Assembly (NCBI RefSeq): GCF_019753765.1
Contig: NZ_JAIJZW010000003.1
Coordinates: 62,001 to 126,000, forward strand
DNA: 64,000 nucleotides
Direction: 5' to 3'
Origin: Microbacterium marinilacus
GTDB lineage: Bacteria > Actinomycetota > Actinomycetes > Actinomycetales > Microbacteriaceae
The notes beneath the pieces are model-generated. The model had not been told where the DNA came from, did not search any database, and was given only the letters and a program-made list of their open reading frames with translations. Both the position numbers and the translations under genes were made by a program. Position 1 is the stretch's first letter. Every line of letters starts with the position of its first letter. This document shows, one piece after another, positions 54,638 through 63,905 of this stretch.

Positions 54638-55518
54638 GCGACCGCCTCCGTCTTCGGCTCGGCGCCGCGCTCGGACTGCTTGTCGTGCACGATCTCGGCG
54701 GTCGGGTCGAGGATGTCCCGCAGCGCGTCGCCCAGGAAGTTGAACGCCATGACGACCGTCAGGATCGCCAGGCCGGGGAAGACCCCCAGCCACCACGCGT
54801 CGAAGTTCTGGATCGCCGCGGAGATCATCGACCCCCACTCCGCCGTCGGCGGCTGTGCGCCCAGCCCGAGGAAAGACAGCCCGGACAGCAGCAGGATCGC
54901 GGCGCCCAGGTCGAGGGTCGCCAGCACCAGCATGGGGCCGGCGATGTTCGGCAGGATGTCGATCGCGAGGCTGCGCAGCGGCGAGTGCCCGAGCAGGCGG
55001 CCGGCCACGACGTAGTTCTGCGAGCGCAGGCCCAGCACGAGGCTCCTCGTGACGCGCGCGTACTGCGGCCACGAGACCACGATCGCCGCGATCACGGCGT
55101 TGAACAGCGACGGGCCGAGCGACGCGGCGACCACCATCGCGAGGATCACGGTCGGGAACGCCATCACCAGGTCGGTGATGCGCATCAGCGTCTCGTCGAC
55201 CCACCGGCCGAAGTAGCCGGCCACGGCGCCGACGACGGTTCCGACCACCATCGCGGCGGCGACCAGCATGAGCGCCAGCGGGATCGTCACGGTGGCGCCG
55301 GCCATCAGCCGCGAGAAGACGTCGCGGCCCGTGCCGTCGGTGCCGAGCAGCGTCTCGCCGCCGGGCGGCTGCAGGCGCGGCAGGCCCTGCGCGATCGGGT
55401 CGAACGGCACCCACCACTGCGCGGTGAACGCCACCACCACCCAGGCGGCGGCGATCACGGTGCCGATGACGCCGAGCGGGGTGCGCCAGGCGCGCGGCCA
55501 GCGGAAGCGGAACCTCAT
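54634..55518 (-). CDS. dppC: Peptide/nickel-type ABC permease (DppC-like)
   Basis: The 294-residue permease has six membrane helices, an N-terminal soluble loop (LLGTDGTGRDVFSRLMAGA, the family mark) and an EAA-type loop near LGHSPLRSLAIDILPNIAGP. It overlaps both neighbours by 4 bp. The C-terminus is longer than usual after GDALRDILDPT and is charged. Confidence 0.92.
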   Translation of the reverse strand: MRFRFRWPRAWRTPLGVIGTVIAAAWVVVAFTAQWWVPFDPIAQGLPRLQPPGGETLLGTDGTGRDVFSRLMAGATVTIPLALMLVAAAMVVGTVVGAVAGYFGRWVDETLMRITDLVMAFPTVILAMVVAASLGPSLFNAVIAAIVVSWPQYARVTRSLVLGLRSQNYVVAGRLLGHSPLRSLAIDILPNIAGPMLVLATLDLGAAILLLSGLSFLGLGAQPPTAEWGSMISAAIQNFDAWWLGVFPGLAILTVVMAFNFLGDALRDILDPTAEIVHDKQSERGAEPKTEAVA

Positions 55519-56570
55519 GCGAGCCTCACCCTCGGGTCGAGCACGCCGTAGAGCAGGTCGACGACGAAGTTGATGACGAGGTAGATCACGCCGACGACGA
55601 GGCCGACGCCCATCACCCCGGGCAGGTCGAGGTTCGCGGCCGAGTTGTAGGCGTAGGTGCCGAGACCCGGCCAGGCGAAGACCGACTCGACCAGCACCGT
55701 GCCGGACAGCAGCGACCCGAAGGCCACGCCCACCACCGTGAGGATCGGCAGCGAGGCGCCGCGCAGCACGTAGCCGAGCACGATGCGCGCGCCCCCGAGG
55801 CCCTTGGCGCGCGCCGCGCGCACGTAGTCGCTCGACAGCACCTCCAGCACGGACGTGCGGATGAAGCGCGTCAGCAGGCCGACCGTGACGAGCGACAGCA
55901 CCAGCACCGGCAGCGCGAGGTGCGCGAGCGCGTCCATCAGTCCCACGCCGTCGCCGTCCAGGATGTAGTCGACCGTGTACAGCCCCGTGACCGTCGGCGG
56001 CGGGGTGATGGTCGCCGAGGTGCGGCCCGATCCGGGCGCGATGCGCAGCTGCAGGAAGAACACGTAGTAGCTCACCAGCGCGAGCCAGAACGTGGGGACG
56101 CTGAGGCCCACGAGGGTGACGACGCGCACGACCTGGTCGGCGACGAGGCCGCGCCGGTAGGCCGCGAGCGTGCCGAGGACGATGCTCACGACGAGGCTCA
56201 GGACGATCGCCGCGACCGCGATCTCGATCGTCGCCGGGACGGCCGACTGCAGGTCGGTGGTCACGGCGCGTCCGGTCACCAGGGAGCGGCCCAGGTCGCC
56301 GCGCAGCAGGCCCGACATGTACAGGAAGTACTGCACGATCAGGGGCTGGTCGAGTCCCCGCTCGCGGATGAACGCCTCTCGCGTCGCCGGGTTCTGCGAG
56401 GCGCCCTCGCCGAGCGCCGCCGAGACGGGGTCGCCCGGCACCAGGTTGGTGAGGAGGAACGTCACGACCGTGACGCCGATCAGCAGCAGCACCGAGGTGC
56501 CGAGACGGCGCAGCAGGTACCCGGCGAGGGGAGACCTCGCCGGGCGCCTGCGGGTGGGAGTGGCTGTCAC
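55515..56570 (-). CDS. dppB: Peptide/nickel-type ABC permease (DppB-like)
   Basis: The 351-residue permease has six helices, the first at about 17-38 (LLRRLGTSVLLLIGVTVVTFLL). It contains LVPGDPVSAALGE and the EAA region AARAKGLGGARIVLGYVLRGASLPILT, and ends in DLLYGVLDPRVRLA. It pairs with DppC. It starts 9 bp after the binding-protein gene stop. Confidence 0.92.
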   Translation of the reverse strand: MTATPTRRRPARSPLAGYLLRRLGTSVLLLIGVTVVTFLLTNLVPGDPVSAALGEGASQNPATREAFIRERGLDQPLIVQYFLYMSGLLRGDLGRSLVTGRAVTTDLQSAVPATIEIAVAAIVLSLVVSIVLGTLAAYRRGLVADQVVRVVTLVGLSVPTFWLALVSYYVFFLQLRIAPGSGRTSATITPPPTVTGLYTVDYILDGDGVGLMDALAHLALPVLVLSLVTVGLLTRFIRTSVLEVLSSDYVRAARAKGLGGARIVLGYVLRGASLPILTVVGVAFGSLLSGTVLVESVFAWPGLGTYAYNSAANLDLPGVMGVGLVVGVIYLVINFVVDLLYGVLDPRVRLA

Positions 56571-56579
56571 CGCGGAGGA

Positions 56580-58178
56580 TCAGCCCGCGGGGGCGATCTC
56601 GGCCAGGTCCACGTCCCAGACCGAGTTGTAGACCGCGCCGGTGACCTCGTCCGAGGTGGCGATGTTGCGGCCGGGCACGATGAGCGGCACGAACGGGCCG
56701 CGCTCCTGCATCGCCTCGGCGAACTCCGTGAACGTGGTGGCCCGCTCGTCCGTGTCGGTCGCGCTCGCCGCCTGGGCGGCGAGGTCGGCGATCTCGGTGT
56801 CGGCGTCGGCGTCCCAGCCGCTGCGCAGGCCCACCTTCAGGCCCGGGGCGAACGGCAGGAAGTTCGCCGAGTCCGCGTAGTCGGGGCCCCAGAACCAGAG
56901 GCCGAACGCCTCGGTCCCGCCGACGTACGCGTCGAGCTCGGTGGCGAACGGGGCGGGCGCGAGCTCCACCGTGAGGCCGATCTCGGCGAGCTGCGCCTGG
57001 ATCCGCTCGGCGAGCGGGGTGAACTCCACGCCGCCGACCGGGTAGTCGTTCGGGAACTGCAGGCGCAGGGTCTGGCCGTCGTAGCCCGACTCGGCCAGGG
57101 CGGCCTCCGCGCGCTCCGTGTCGCGCTCGACGCCCTCGGACAGCGCGCCCTCGAAGCCGGCGGGGATGACGCCGGTCGCCTGCGTGGCGCCCGCGCCGGC
57201 GAGCTCGAGCAGCGCGTCGTAGTCGAGCCCGTAGCGCACGGCCTCCGCCAGCTCGACGTTCGCGAGGTCGCCGGCGACGTCGGACGACTGGTTCAGCAGC
57301 AGGAAGATCGTCTGTCCCGACGGCACGGAGTCGACCGTGAAGCCGTGGGCGAGTCCGGCGACCTGGTCGCCGTTGAGGTCCATGGCCACCATGGTGTCGC
57401 CGCCCTGCAGGTTGATCAGCTGCGTGGCGCTCTCGGTGACGTTGCGGATCACCACGCGGTCATAGGCGGCTTCCTCCTCGCCGCTGTACTCGGGGTTCTT
57501 CGTCAGCACGATCTGCGAGGTCAGGTCGAGGGTGTCGAGCACGAACGGGCCCGAGCCGGCCGACTCGCCGTCGAGGAACTCCTGCGCCGTGTCGGCGCCG
57601 TCGGTCGCTCCGCCGTTCTCCTGCACGACCTCGGCGTTGACGATGCCGAGCGCGGGGTTGGCGAGGATAGCGGGCAGCTGGAGCAGCGGGGTCTCGGTCG
57701 TGAAGCGGACGGTCGTGTCGTCGACCTTCTCGATCGTCACGCCGGCGAGCAGGAAGTTCGGCTTGGCCTCGGCCATGCCCTGGATGCGCTGCAGCGAGAA
57801 GACCACGTCGTCGGCGTCGACGGCGCTGCCGTCGGAGAAGACGCGGCCGTCCTCGAGCGTGAACGTGAACTCGGTGGCGTCGTCGTTCTGCTCCCACGTC
57901 GCGAGGCCGGGAACGGGCGTGGTGACGTCGGAGCCCTCGAAGTCCACGAGCGTCTCGTAGAGCGCCTTGGCGAGCATGTTACCCGTGGGGTCGTAGGTGT
58001 GGCCGGGGTCGGCCGTCTCGATCGAGAACGCGGTGTCGACGACCAGCGTGCCGCCGGCGCTCGACGACGCATCGTCGCTCGGGGCGGCCGAGTTGCCGCC
58101 GGAGCAGCCGGCAAGGGTCAGGGTCAGGGCGGCGATGGCGCCGAGGGCGATCGCCGCTGTGCGGTTTCGGGTGTGCAC
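56580..58178 (-). CDS. dppA: ABC solute-binding lipoprotein, family 5 (DppA-like)
   Basis: The 532-residue binding protein starts at GTG 58178 with AGGAGG upstream. It has a lipoprotein signal (LAGC near residue 22) and the SBP_bac_5 layout with TYDPTGNMLAKALYETLV and FTLEDGRVFSDGSAVDADDVVFSLQRI. Ligands of this family are peptides, nickel chelates or other small polar compounds; nothing here fixes the choice. It heads the dppABCDF operon and is divergent from an Lrp-type regulator. Confidence 0.9.
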   Translation of the reverse strand: MHTRNRTAAIALGAIAALTLTLAGCSGGNSAAPSDDASSSAGGTLVVDTAFSIETADPGHTYDPTGNMLAKALYETLVDFEGSDVTTPVPGLATWEQNDDATEFTFTLEDGRVFSDGSAVDADDVVFSLQRIQGMAEAKPNFLLAGVTIEKVDDTTVRFTTETPLLQLPAILANPALGIVNAEVVQENGGATDGADTAQEFLDGESAGSGPFVLDTLDLTSQIVLTKNPEYSGEEEAAYDRVVIRNVTESATQLINLQGGDTMVAMDLNGDQVAGLAHGFTVDSVPSGQTIFLLLNQSSDVAGDLANVELAEAVRYGLDYDALLELAGAGATQATGVIPAGFEGALSEGVERDTERAEAALAESGYDGQTLRLQFPNDYPVGGVEFTPLAERIQAQLAEIGLTVELAPAPFATELDAYVGGTEAFGLWFWGPDYADSANFLPFAPGLKVGLRSGWDADADTEIADLAAQAASATDTDERATTFTEFAEAMQERGPFVPLIVPGRNIATSDEVTGAVYNSVWDVDLAEIAPAG

Positions 58179-58328
58179 AGGTGCCTCCTGGGGGCGAAGG
58201 GGGAAGGGCGTCCGAGGTGGGGAACATGGACGACGGTGATTCAGATTGACACGCTCGCGGACTTTCTGTCCAACGTGGTAGGCAGTGGACGAGAGATCGT
58301 CCGCGGTGAAGGGGCTTGGTTCGACAAT

Positions 58329-58919
58329 ATGTCTACACAACGAGTGCGAGGTGCGTCTCCGGCTGGACAAAGTGCGCCGTCCGTCGACGAGGTCGGCTCG
58401 CGGATCCTCGACGTGCTGCGCGACGACGGGCGGATCCCGATCGCCGCGCTCGCCGAGAGGATCGGGATCTCGCGCGCCACGGCGTACTCCCGCGTGGAGG
58501 CCCTGCTGCAGGACGGCGTGATCACCGGCTTCTCGGCCCGCGTCGATCCGGCGAAGGTGGGGCTGTCGATCTGCGCCCTCGTGTTCGTCACCGTGCACCC
58601 GCAGTCGTGGGCGTCGTTCCGGGAGGCGCTCGTGGAGATGGCGGAGGTCGAGTACTGCGCGGTGACCACCGGCGAGCACGACGCGATGCTGCTGATCCGC
58701 GCGACGGACGTCGGCGGCGTGCACGACTTCGCCACGGGCGTCGTGGCCGGGCTGCCCGAGGTCAAGGCGGTCGTCAGCGTCGTCGTGCTCGACGAGGTGG
58801 TGCGCCGGCCGTACGTGCTGCCCGCCGACCTGCCGGAGCGCCCGAGCGTCGCGCGGCTCGGGATGACCCGGTGGACGCGCGCCGCCGAGGGACGCGACGC
58901 GCTGCCCGACCGCGGCTGA
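58329..58919 (+). CDS. Lrp/AsnC-family regulator
   Basis: The 196-residue protein has an Asn-C type helix-turn-helix (ILDVLRDDGRIPIAALAERIGISRATAYSRVEAL, about 24-57) and the RAM effector domain (AVTTGEHDAMLLIRATDVGGVHDF). A 35-residue Arg-containing C-terminal tail is an extension over the usual 150 residues. It is divergent from the dpp operon, so it probably senses an amino acid or peptide product and controls the importer. The start at 58329 is the best ATG; the long frame upstream is a shadow of dpp genes. Confidence 0.83.
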   Translation: MSTQRVRGASPAGQSAPSVDEVGSRILDVLRDDGRIPIAALAERIGISRATAYSRVEALLQDGVITGFSARVDPAKVGLSICALVFVTVHPQSWASFREALVEMAEVEYCAVTTGEHDAMLLIRATDVGGVHDFATGVVAGLPEVKAVVSVVVLDEVVRRPYVLPADLPERPSVARLGMTRWTRAAEGRDALPDRG

Positions 58920-58960
58920 GAGATGCAGGGCGTTCCACGGCTCGAAGCAGACGACGACCA

Positions 58961-59653
58961 CTACTGAGCATCGGCGCTGTCCTCGATGCACGTGATCACG
59001 GCCGTCTTGATGTCGACCGCTTCGTCTGAATCGTGGTTGATCAACAGGCTTCGCATTCCTGCGGAACGGGCGCCGCGGACATCATGCTCAGCACTATCGC
59101 CGATGAAAAGGCACTCGGCGACGTGGACATCCAGGTCCTTCGCCAGCGTGAGGAAGGCGCGTTCATCCGGCTTTTGGAACCCGATGCGTTCGGAGATGCA
59201 GATCACGTCGAATGCGTGCTCGAGACCGGTGCGAGCGAGCTTGTCGAGCTGCTGCTCCTCGGCCCCATTGGTGAGAAGGCCTAGACGGTATCCCCGTTCC
59301 CGAAGTTCATGCAGCAGGGCCGAACTGCCTGGAAACGCTCGCCAGGCCGATCGGTACAAGCGGAGGTAACGCTCGAAGAGCGAATCCACGTCGTCGTCGC
59401 TCGAGGGAAGTCGGTAACCAAGCGACGGGAGCACGGTGCGGAGACGTTGCCGTCGCTGATCGCGGAAGCTGATCTCTCCGGAACGCCAACGCTCGAACTG
59501 CGCGGCTTCGGCATCGAACCACGCGCTGAGCAGTGCCTCCGTGGGTGCCAGGCCCAAGCTTTCAAGGAAGCGGGTTGCCCCCACTCGGGCAGAGCCGTGG
59601 TGATCGAACAGGGTGCCGTCCAGGTCGAAGCACACGGCCCGTAAGGCTCCCAT
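58961..59653 (-). CDS. HAD-superfamily phosphatase
   Basis: The 230-residue HAD hydrolase has motif I FDLDGTLFD near residue 9, motif II LTNGAEEQ, motif III Lys in FQKPDER and motif IV GDSAEHD. A helical cap between residues 18 and 95 places it in the YjjG/PGP-like subclass, which dephosphorylates small metabolites or nucleotides. Its base composition is visibly less GC-rich than neighbours. Substrate unknown. Confidence 0.87.
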   Translation of the reverse strand: MGALRAVCFDLDGTLFDHHGSARVGATRFLESLGLAPTEALLSAWFDAEAAQFERWRSGEISFRDQRRQRLRTVLPSLGYRLPSSDDDVDSLFERYLRLYRSAWRAFPGSSALLHELRERGYRLGLLTNGAEEQQLDKLARTGLEHAFDVICISERIGFQKPDERAFLTLAKDLDVHVAECLFIGDSAEHDVRGARSAGMRSLLINHDSDEAVDIKTAVITCIEDSADAQ

Positions 59654-59771
59654 CTGCCCAGACTAGAACTCGCCCCGTCGCTCAGCGGCCCTTCATGGAC
59701 TCGGACGACGAGCGCATCGAGGAATCGGTGGCTGGTGTCCCGGCCGCGTCGACGGCGCTAGCCAGCCGGGA

Positions 59772-60140
59772 TCAGGCCGCGGGGACCTCGACGCAGACGC
59801 TGAGCTGCGGCGCTCCGTGCATCTCGTAGTGCTCGATCAGGCGCAGCACGCCGTCCTCGCTGACGACATCGCTCTCGCCCTCTCCCGTGACGACCGAGCC
59901 GTCGGCGACGAGCACGTGACCGAACCGGACGTGGATCCGGTCCCCTTCGCGCGAGCCCACGAAGCGGCCGATGGTCACGGTGTCGCCCGTGTACTCGCCC
60001 CACAGCAGGCCGTCGCGCTCGTGGTAGGTGAACACGCTCGGGGCGTCGGGGTCGACGGTCGAGGTGGTGGAGGAGACCATCTTGAAGACGCGGCCGTCGA
60101 GGGAGGGCAGAGAGGGGGAGTGCAGAGCGGGGGAGACCAT
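59772..60140 (-). CDS. Small conserved protein of the family mis-named n-acetylglutamate synthase
   Basis: About 122 residues contain LDGRVFKMVSSTTSTV, FTYHERDGLLWGEYTGDTVTIGRFVG and a C-terminal LRLIEHYEMHG segment. This is the small beta-rich family that databases often label n-acetylglutamate synthase, although nothing resembles the acetyltransferase fold. Function unknown. ATG 60140 is used; ATG 60080, just before the most conserved part, is possible. Confidence 0.65.
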   Translation of the reverse strand: MVSPALHSPSLPSLDGRVFKMVSSTTSTVDPDAPSVFTYHERDGLLWGEYTGDTVTIGRFVGSREGDRIHVRFGHVLVADGSVVTGEGESDVVSEDGVLRLIEHYEMHGAPQLSVCVEVPAA

Positions 60141-60225
60141 GCCTGCGATTATGTCGTGCGCGCGGCGGCGCCCGCCCGCGGCCCCGCCCGCCCCCGGCCG
60201 TCGTGAGGCGCTCACGGTGCGCCCG

Positions 60226-60299
60226 CGCCGTAGGAGACATCCACGCCGTAGGAGCGGATGGGCGGGATGGGTCCTACGGCGTGGATCTCTCCGATTCCG
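60226..60299. repeat. 60-bp hairpin repeat, copy B with an extra half-unit
   Basis: CCACGCCGTAGGA (60241-60253) and TCCTACGGCGTGG (60272-60284) form a perfect 13-bp stem, followed by ATCTCTCCGATTCCG as in copy A. An additional CGCCGTAGGAG half-unit precedes it at 60226-60236, as if a second copy were truncated. Confidence 0.9.
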
Positions 60300-60369
60300 G
60301 GGCGCCGGGGGTGTCGCCCGCCGGTGCCCGGGCGGCGGTGGGCGGGGTCGTCCGCAGCGGTCGTCGCCG

Positions 60370-63300
60370 TCACAGGGAGATCGCGCGGTCGCCCGCCCGC
60401 CGGTCGTCGGCGCGGTGCGAGACGAGCAGCACGACGCGGTCGGACGTCGCGCGACGGATGTCGGACATCATGGCGGCCGCGGTGGGGGCGTCGAGGTGCG
60501 CCGTCGGCTCGTCCAAGAGGATGACCTCGGCCTGGGTGAGCAGGGCACGGGCGATGGCGAGGCGCTGACGCTCGCCTCCCGAGAGGGCGGAGCCGCCCGG
60601 ACCGACGCGGGTGTCGAGCCCGTCCGGCAGCCGGCTCAGCAGCGGTCCGAGACCCGCCCGACGCAGCACGGCGGACATCTCCTCGTCGCCGGGCGCGTCC
60701 CGACGCGACCGGGCCAGCAGCAGGTTTCCGCGCAGCGTCGAGTCGAACACGTACGCATCCTGCGGGCACCACGCCACGCGCGAGCGCCACGCGTCGGCGT
60801 CGATCTCGGTCAGCGGCACGCCGTCCACCCGCACGGCGCCGGACGCGGCGGGCAGAGCACCCATCACGACGGACAGCAGCGTGGACTTGCCCGAGCCGCT
60901 CGGGCCGGCGACCACGAGCCACTCGCCGGCGCGCGCCGTGCCCTCCACGCCGCCGAACACGTCCGTCTCCGTCCCCGGGTAGCGCGCGGCGAGCCCGTCG
61001 AGACGGAGCTCGCGGACGGGTCGCCGCGGGACGACGGCGCCGGCCTGGACGGACGGCGGGTCGGCGAGGAGCGGCGCGATGCGCGAGCGGATCTCGCGGA
61101 GCGCCGGGAGGCGGTGCGCGGCGGCGACGAGGTCGGCCAACGGCTCGAGCGCGGCGAGCGCCAGCAGGGCGATGACGCAGGCGAGCTCGGCGCGCGACCC
61201 GGGCGCGAGCACGGGCACCGCCACGGCCAGCAGCGTGGTCGCGAGCACGACGACCGCCGTGCCGAGGCCCGCCGCCCAGGCCACGCGACGCTCGGCCAGT
61301 GCCAGGCGGGTGTCGGCCTCCGCCAGCGTGTCCAGCGCGCGGTCGGCCACGCCGTTGCCGCGCAGATCCGCGGCGGCAGCGCTGAGCGCCGCGGTGCCGC
61401 GCACGATCGCCGAGCGGTTGGAGACACGCGCGTGCTGCGCGCCGCGGCCCGTGGCGATCGCGAGCGCGGCGGCCGCGCCGGTGGCGACGACCAGCGTCGC
61501 GAGGACCTGCCACGCGATGGCCGGCAGCACCAGGGCGGTCGTGAGGCCGATGCCGAGGACGGACAGCACGCCGACGACGAGCGGCGGGATCACGCGGGGC
61601 AGCAGGTCGCGCAGGCCGTCTGCCAGCACCACCAGGTAGTCGACCGGCGACCCGCCCTCGAGCAGCCGGCGCGACCCGGCGCCGCGGGCGGCGATGGCCC
61701 GCCACATCCGCAGGCGCAGCGCGTCGACCACCCGGAACGCCGCCTCGTGCGTGAACAGCCGTTCGGCGTATCGGGCGACCGATCGTCCGATGCCGAAGAA
61801 CCGCACGCCGACGATCGCGACGAGCAGGTACATGATGTACTCCTCGACGCTCGCACGAACGATCAGCCACCCCGAGACGGCGCTCAGGGAGAGCCCCAGG
61901 CCGACGGCGGCGAAGGCCAGGAGCACGCCGACGATCCACGGGGCGAGGGCGCTGGCGGGTTTGGGGGGTCTCGACTCGGTCGCTTCGCTCCCTCGCTCGA
62001 CCAGCAGAGGTCTGGAGGGGACAGCAGGGAAGGACGCCTTGTCCTCCCCCACCCCCACCTGGTCGTCGAGCGAGCGGAGCGAGTCGAAACCCTCCACGCC
62101 TCCGGTGACCTCCACCCGCTGCTCGGCCAGGGCGAGCGTCTCCGGCTCGTGGGTGGCCAGCACGATGGTCGCCCGGTCGGCGCGGCGCCGGATCGCGGCG
62201 CGGACCCGGTCGGCGGCGGAGGGATCCAGGTGTGCGGTCGGCTCGTCGAGCACCAGGAGCGTCGCGCCCCGGTCGACGCGCGCGAGGGCGCGGGCGACCG
62301 CGAGGCGGCGCAGCTCGCCCGGGCTCAGCTCGGCGATGCTCGCCTCCGCGACGTGTGCCAGGCCGAGCTCCTCGAGCGCGGCGAGGGGCTCGGCGCCGTA
62401 GAGCGCCAGCTCGTCGCGCGGGGTGGCGGCGAAGCCGTGCGGAGCCTGGGGCGCCCAGGCCGTCGCGTCGGCGTCGGCGCCGTGCATCGTCCCCGTGACC
62501 TCCGCGTCGCCGGGCAGCGTGCCGGTGAGCGCGGCGAGCAGGGTCGACTTGCCCGACCCGCTCGGCCCCGCGATCGCGACGATCCCGGAGAGGTCGGCGT
62601 CGACGGCCTCGATGGCCGGCTCGTCCCGCCCCGCGTAGCGCACGGTCAGCCCGCGCACCGCGATCGTCCGATCCTTGGCCGCCGCTCCCGCGGACCCCGC
62701 CGACACCTGGTCCGCCGGTCCGGCCGGTCGCGCGCCGAGGATCTCGCGCACGCGCTGCAGCGCCGACAGGCCGTCCTGCGAGGCGTGGAAGGCGGTGCCG
62801 ACGTCGCGCAGGACGGTGAAGCATTCGGGTGCCAGGATCAGCACCAGCAGCGCGGCCTCGAGGCCGATGCCGCCCTGCATCAGGCGCAGGCCGAGGAACA
62901 CGGCGACGACGGCGACGGAGATCGTGGCGATCAGCTCGAGCGCCAGAGCCGACAGGAACGCCTGTCGCAGCGTCTGCTGGGTGCGGGACCGGTAGGAGCG
63001 CTGGATGCCGTCGAGCGCGTCCGACTGCTCGGCGACGCGGCCGAGCCCGACCAGCACGGGCAGTCCGCGGGCGAGCTCGGTCAGGTGATCGGCGAGGCGC
63101 GTCAGCGCTCCGAGCGCCTCGTCGGTGCGGGCCTGCGTGTGCCGGCCGATGAGCGCCATGAAGAACGGGATCAGCGGCACGGTGAGCACGACGATGAGCG
63201 CGCTGACCCAGTCGGCGCCGAGGATGCGCAGGCCGACGATCGCCGGCACGACGACCGCCGCGATCATGGCGGGGAGGCTGCGGACGTAGTAGTCGTCGAG

Positions 63301-63762
63301 GTCCTCGAGGCCGTCGGTCGCGAGGACGGCCGCGTCGCCCTCGCCGGCGGCGGACGGTCCGTGGGCGATCCGCCGCCACAGGTCGCGTCGCAGCGAGGTC
63401 TTGACCGCGATCGCGATGCGTCGCGCGACGACGTCGGAGGCCCAGCCCGCGCCCGCCCGCAGCACCGCGCCGAGCGCGCCCGGCAGCAGGATCGCGCGCG
63501 GGTCGAGCTCTCCCCGCTGCAGCCCGGAGATGCCCGCCGCGATCGCCGTCGCGACCAGCACCAGGCCGAGCGCGCGCAGCGCCGCGAGCACGCCGAGCGC
63601 GAGCAGCGCGGGCGGCCGCACCGGTCCGAGCTCGGGGCGGGTCACGGGTCGCTTCGGTCGCGCCGCCTCGATCTCCCACGGGTCGTGGCTGGGCGTGCGC
63701 GGCACATCCTCCGTCGTCGCGGCGACCCGCTCTCCCACCATGGACCTCTGCTCACTCACCAT
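60370..63762 (-). CDS. cydDC: Fused CydDC thiol-reductant ABC exporter
   Basis: The 1,130-residue protein joins CydD (residues about 1-555) and CydC (about 600-1130) in one chain, each with six membrane helices and an ATPase domain. Walker A sites GPSGSGKST lie near residues 401 and 956. Signatures are ELSPGELRRL in the first half (degenerate) and ALSGGERQRLAIA in the second. It exports glutathione/cysteine-type reductants needed to assemble cytochrome bd. The linker at about 558-599 is encoded by a REP-like hairpin. It lies 143 bp after cydB. Confidence 0.93.
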   Translation of the reverse strand: MVSEQRSMVGERVAATTEDVPRTPSHDPWEIEAARPKRPVTRPELGPVRPPALLALGVLAALRALGLVLVATAIAAGISGLQRGELDPRAILLPGALGAVLRAGAGWASDVVARRIAIAVKTSLRRDLWRRIAHGPSAAGEGDAAVLATDGLEDLDDYYVRSLPAMIAAVVVPAIVGLRILGADWVSALIVVLTVPLIPFFMALIGRHTQARTDEALGALTRLADHLTELARGLPVLVGLGRVAEQSDALDGIQRSYRSRTQQTLRQAFLSALALELIATISVAVVAVFLGLRLMQGGIGLEAALLVLILAPECFTVLRDVGTAFHASQDGLSALQRVREILGARPAGPADQVSAGSAGAAAKDRTIAVRGLTVRYAGRDEPAIEAVDADLSGIVAIAGPSGSGKSTLLAALTGTLPGDAEVTGTMHGADADATAWAPQAPHGFAATPRDELALYGAEPLAALEELGLAHVAEASIAELSPGELRRLAVARALARVDRGATLLVLDEPTAHLDPSAADRVRAAIRRRADRATIVLATHEPETLALAEQRVEVTGGVEGFDSLRSLDDQVGVGEDKASFPAVPSRPLLVERGSEATESRPPKPASALAPWIVGVLLAFAAVGLGLSLSAVSGWLIVRASVEEYIMYLLVAIVGVRFFGIGRSVARYAERLFTHEAAFRVVDALRLRMWRAIAARGAGSRRLLEGGSPVDYLVVLADGLRDLLPRVIPPLVVGVLSVLGIGLTTALVLPAIAWQVLATLVVATGAAAALAIATGRGAQHARVSNRSAIVRGTAALSAAAADLRGNGVADRALDTLAEADTRLALAERRVAWAAGLGTAVVVLATTLLAVAVPVLAPGSRAELACVIALLALAALEPLADLVAAAHRLPALREIRSRIAPLLADPPSVQAGAVVPRRPVRELRLDGLAARYPGTETDVFGGVEGTARAGEWLVVAGPSGSGKSTLLSVVMGALPAASGAVRVDGVPLTEIDADAWRSRVAWCPQDAYVFDSTLRGNLLLARSRRDAPGDEEMSAVLRRAGLGPLLSRLPDGLDTRVGPGGSALSGGERQRLAIARALLTQAEVILLDEPTAHLDAPTAAAMMSDIRRATSDRVVLLVSHRADDRRAGDRAISL
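61968..62090. repeat. REP-like hairpin inside cydDC
   Basis: The left arm carries GTCTCGACTCGGTCGC and the right arm CGAGCGAGTCGAAAC, with GACCAG/CTGGTC inner parts. This is the same repeat type as 17507-17582. It is in frame and codes for the low-complexity stretch between the CydD ATPase and the CydC membrane domain. Confidence 0.85.
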
Positions 63763-63905
63763 GAATCCCTGCTCGCCGTCGGCGGCGCGTCCCGGCCGGC
63801 GCGGACGGCCGCCCGGCCGGAGGGGCGCCGCCCGACCAGTATGCGTCCCGACCGGTGCGCGGTCGGTGCGCGCCCGTTCTCGGGCGTCTCGGTGCGGCTA
63901 TCGCC

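Noticed and set aside
55920..58328. Long plus-strand frame upstream of the Lrp regulator
   Set aside because: It is the antisense of dppB and dppA. Only the part from 58329 has a protein-family match.
59772..60140. Annotation as N-acetylglutamate synthase
   Set aside because: There is no GNAT acetyl-CoA site, and the protein is a 120-residue beta-rich chain. The label is a propagated misnomer.
52930..60299. Similar short peptides (containing SYGVDLSDS) encoded in frames near 52.9 and 60.2 kb, considered as small paralogous proteins
   Set aside because: They are translations of the two copies of the hairpin repeat and lack ribosome-binding sites.
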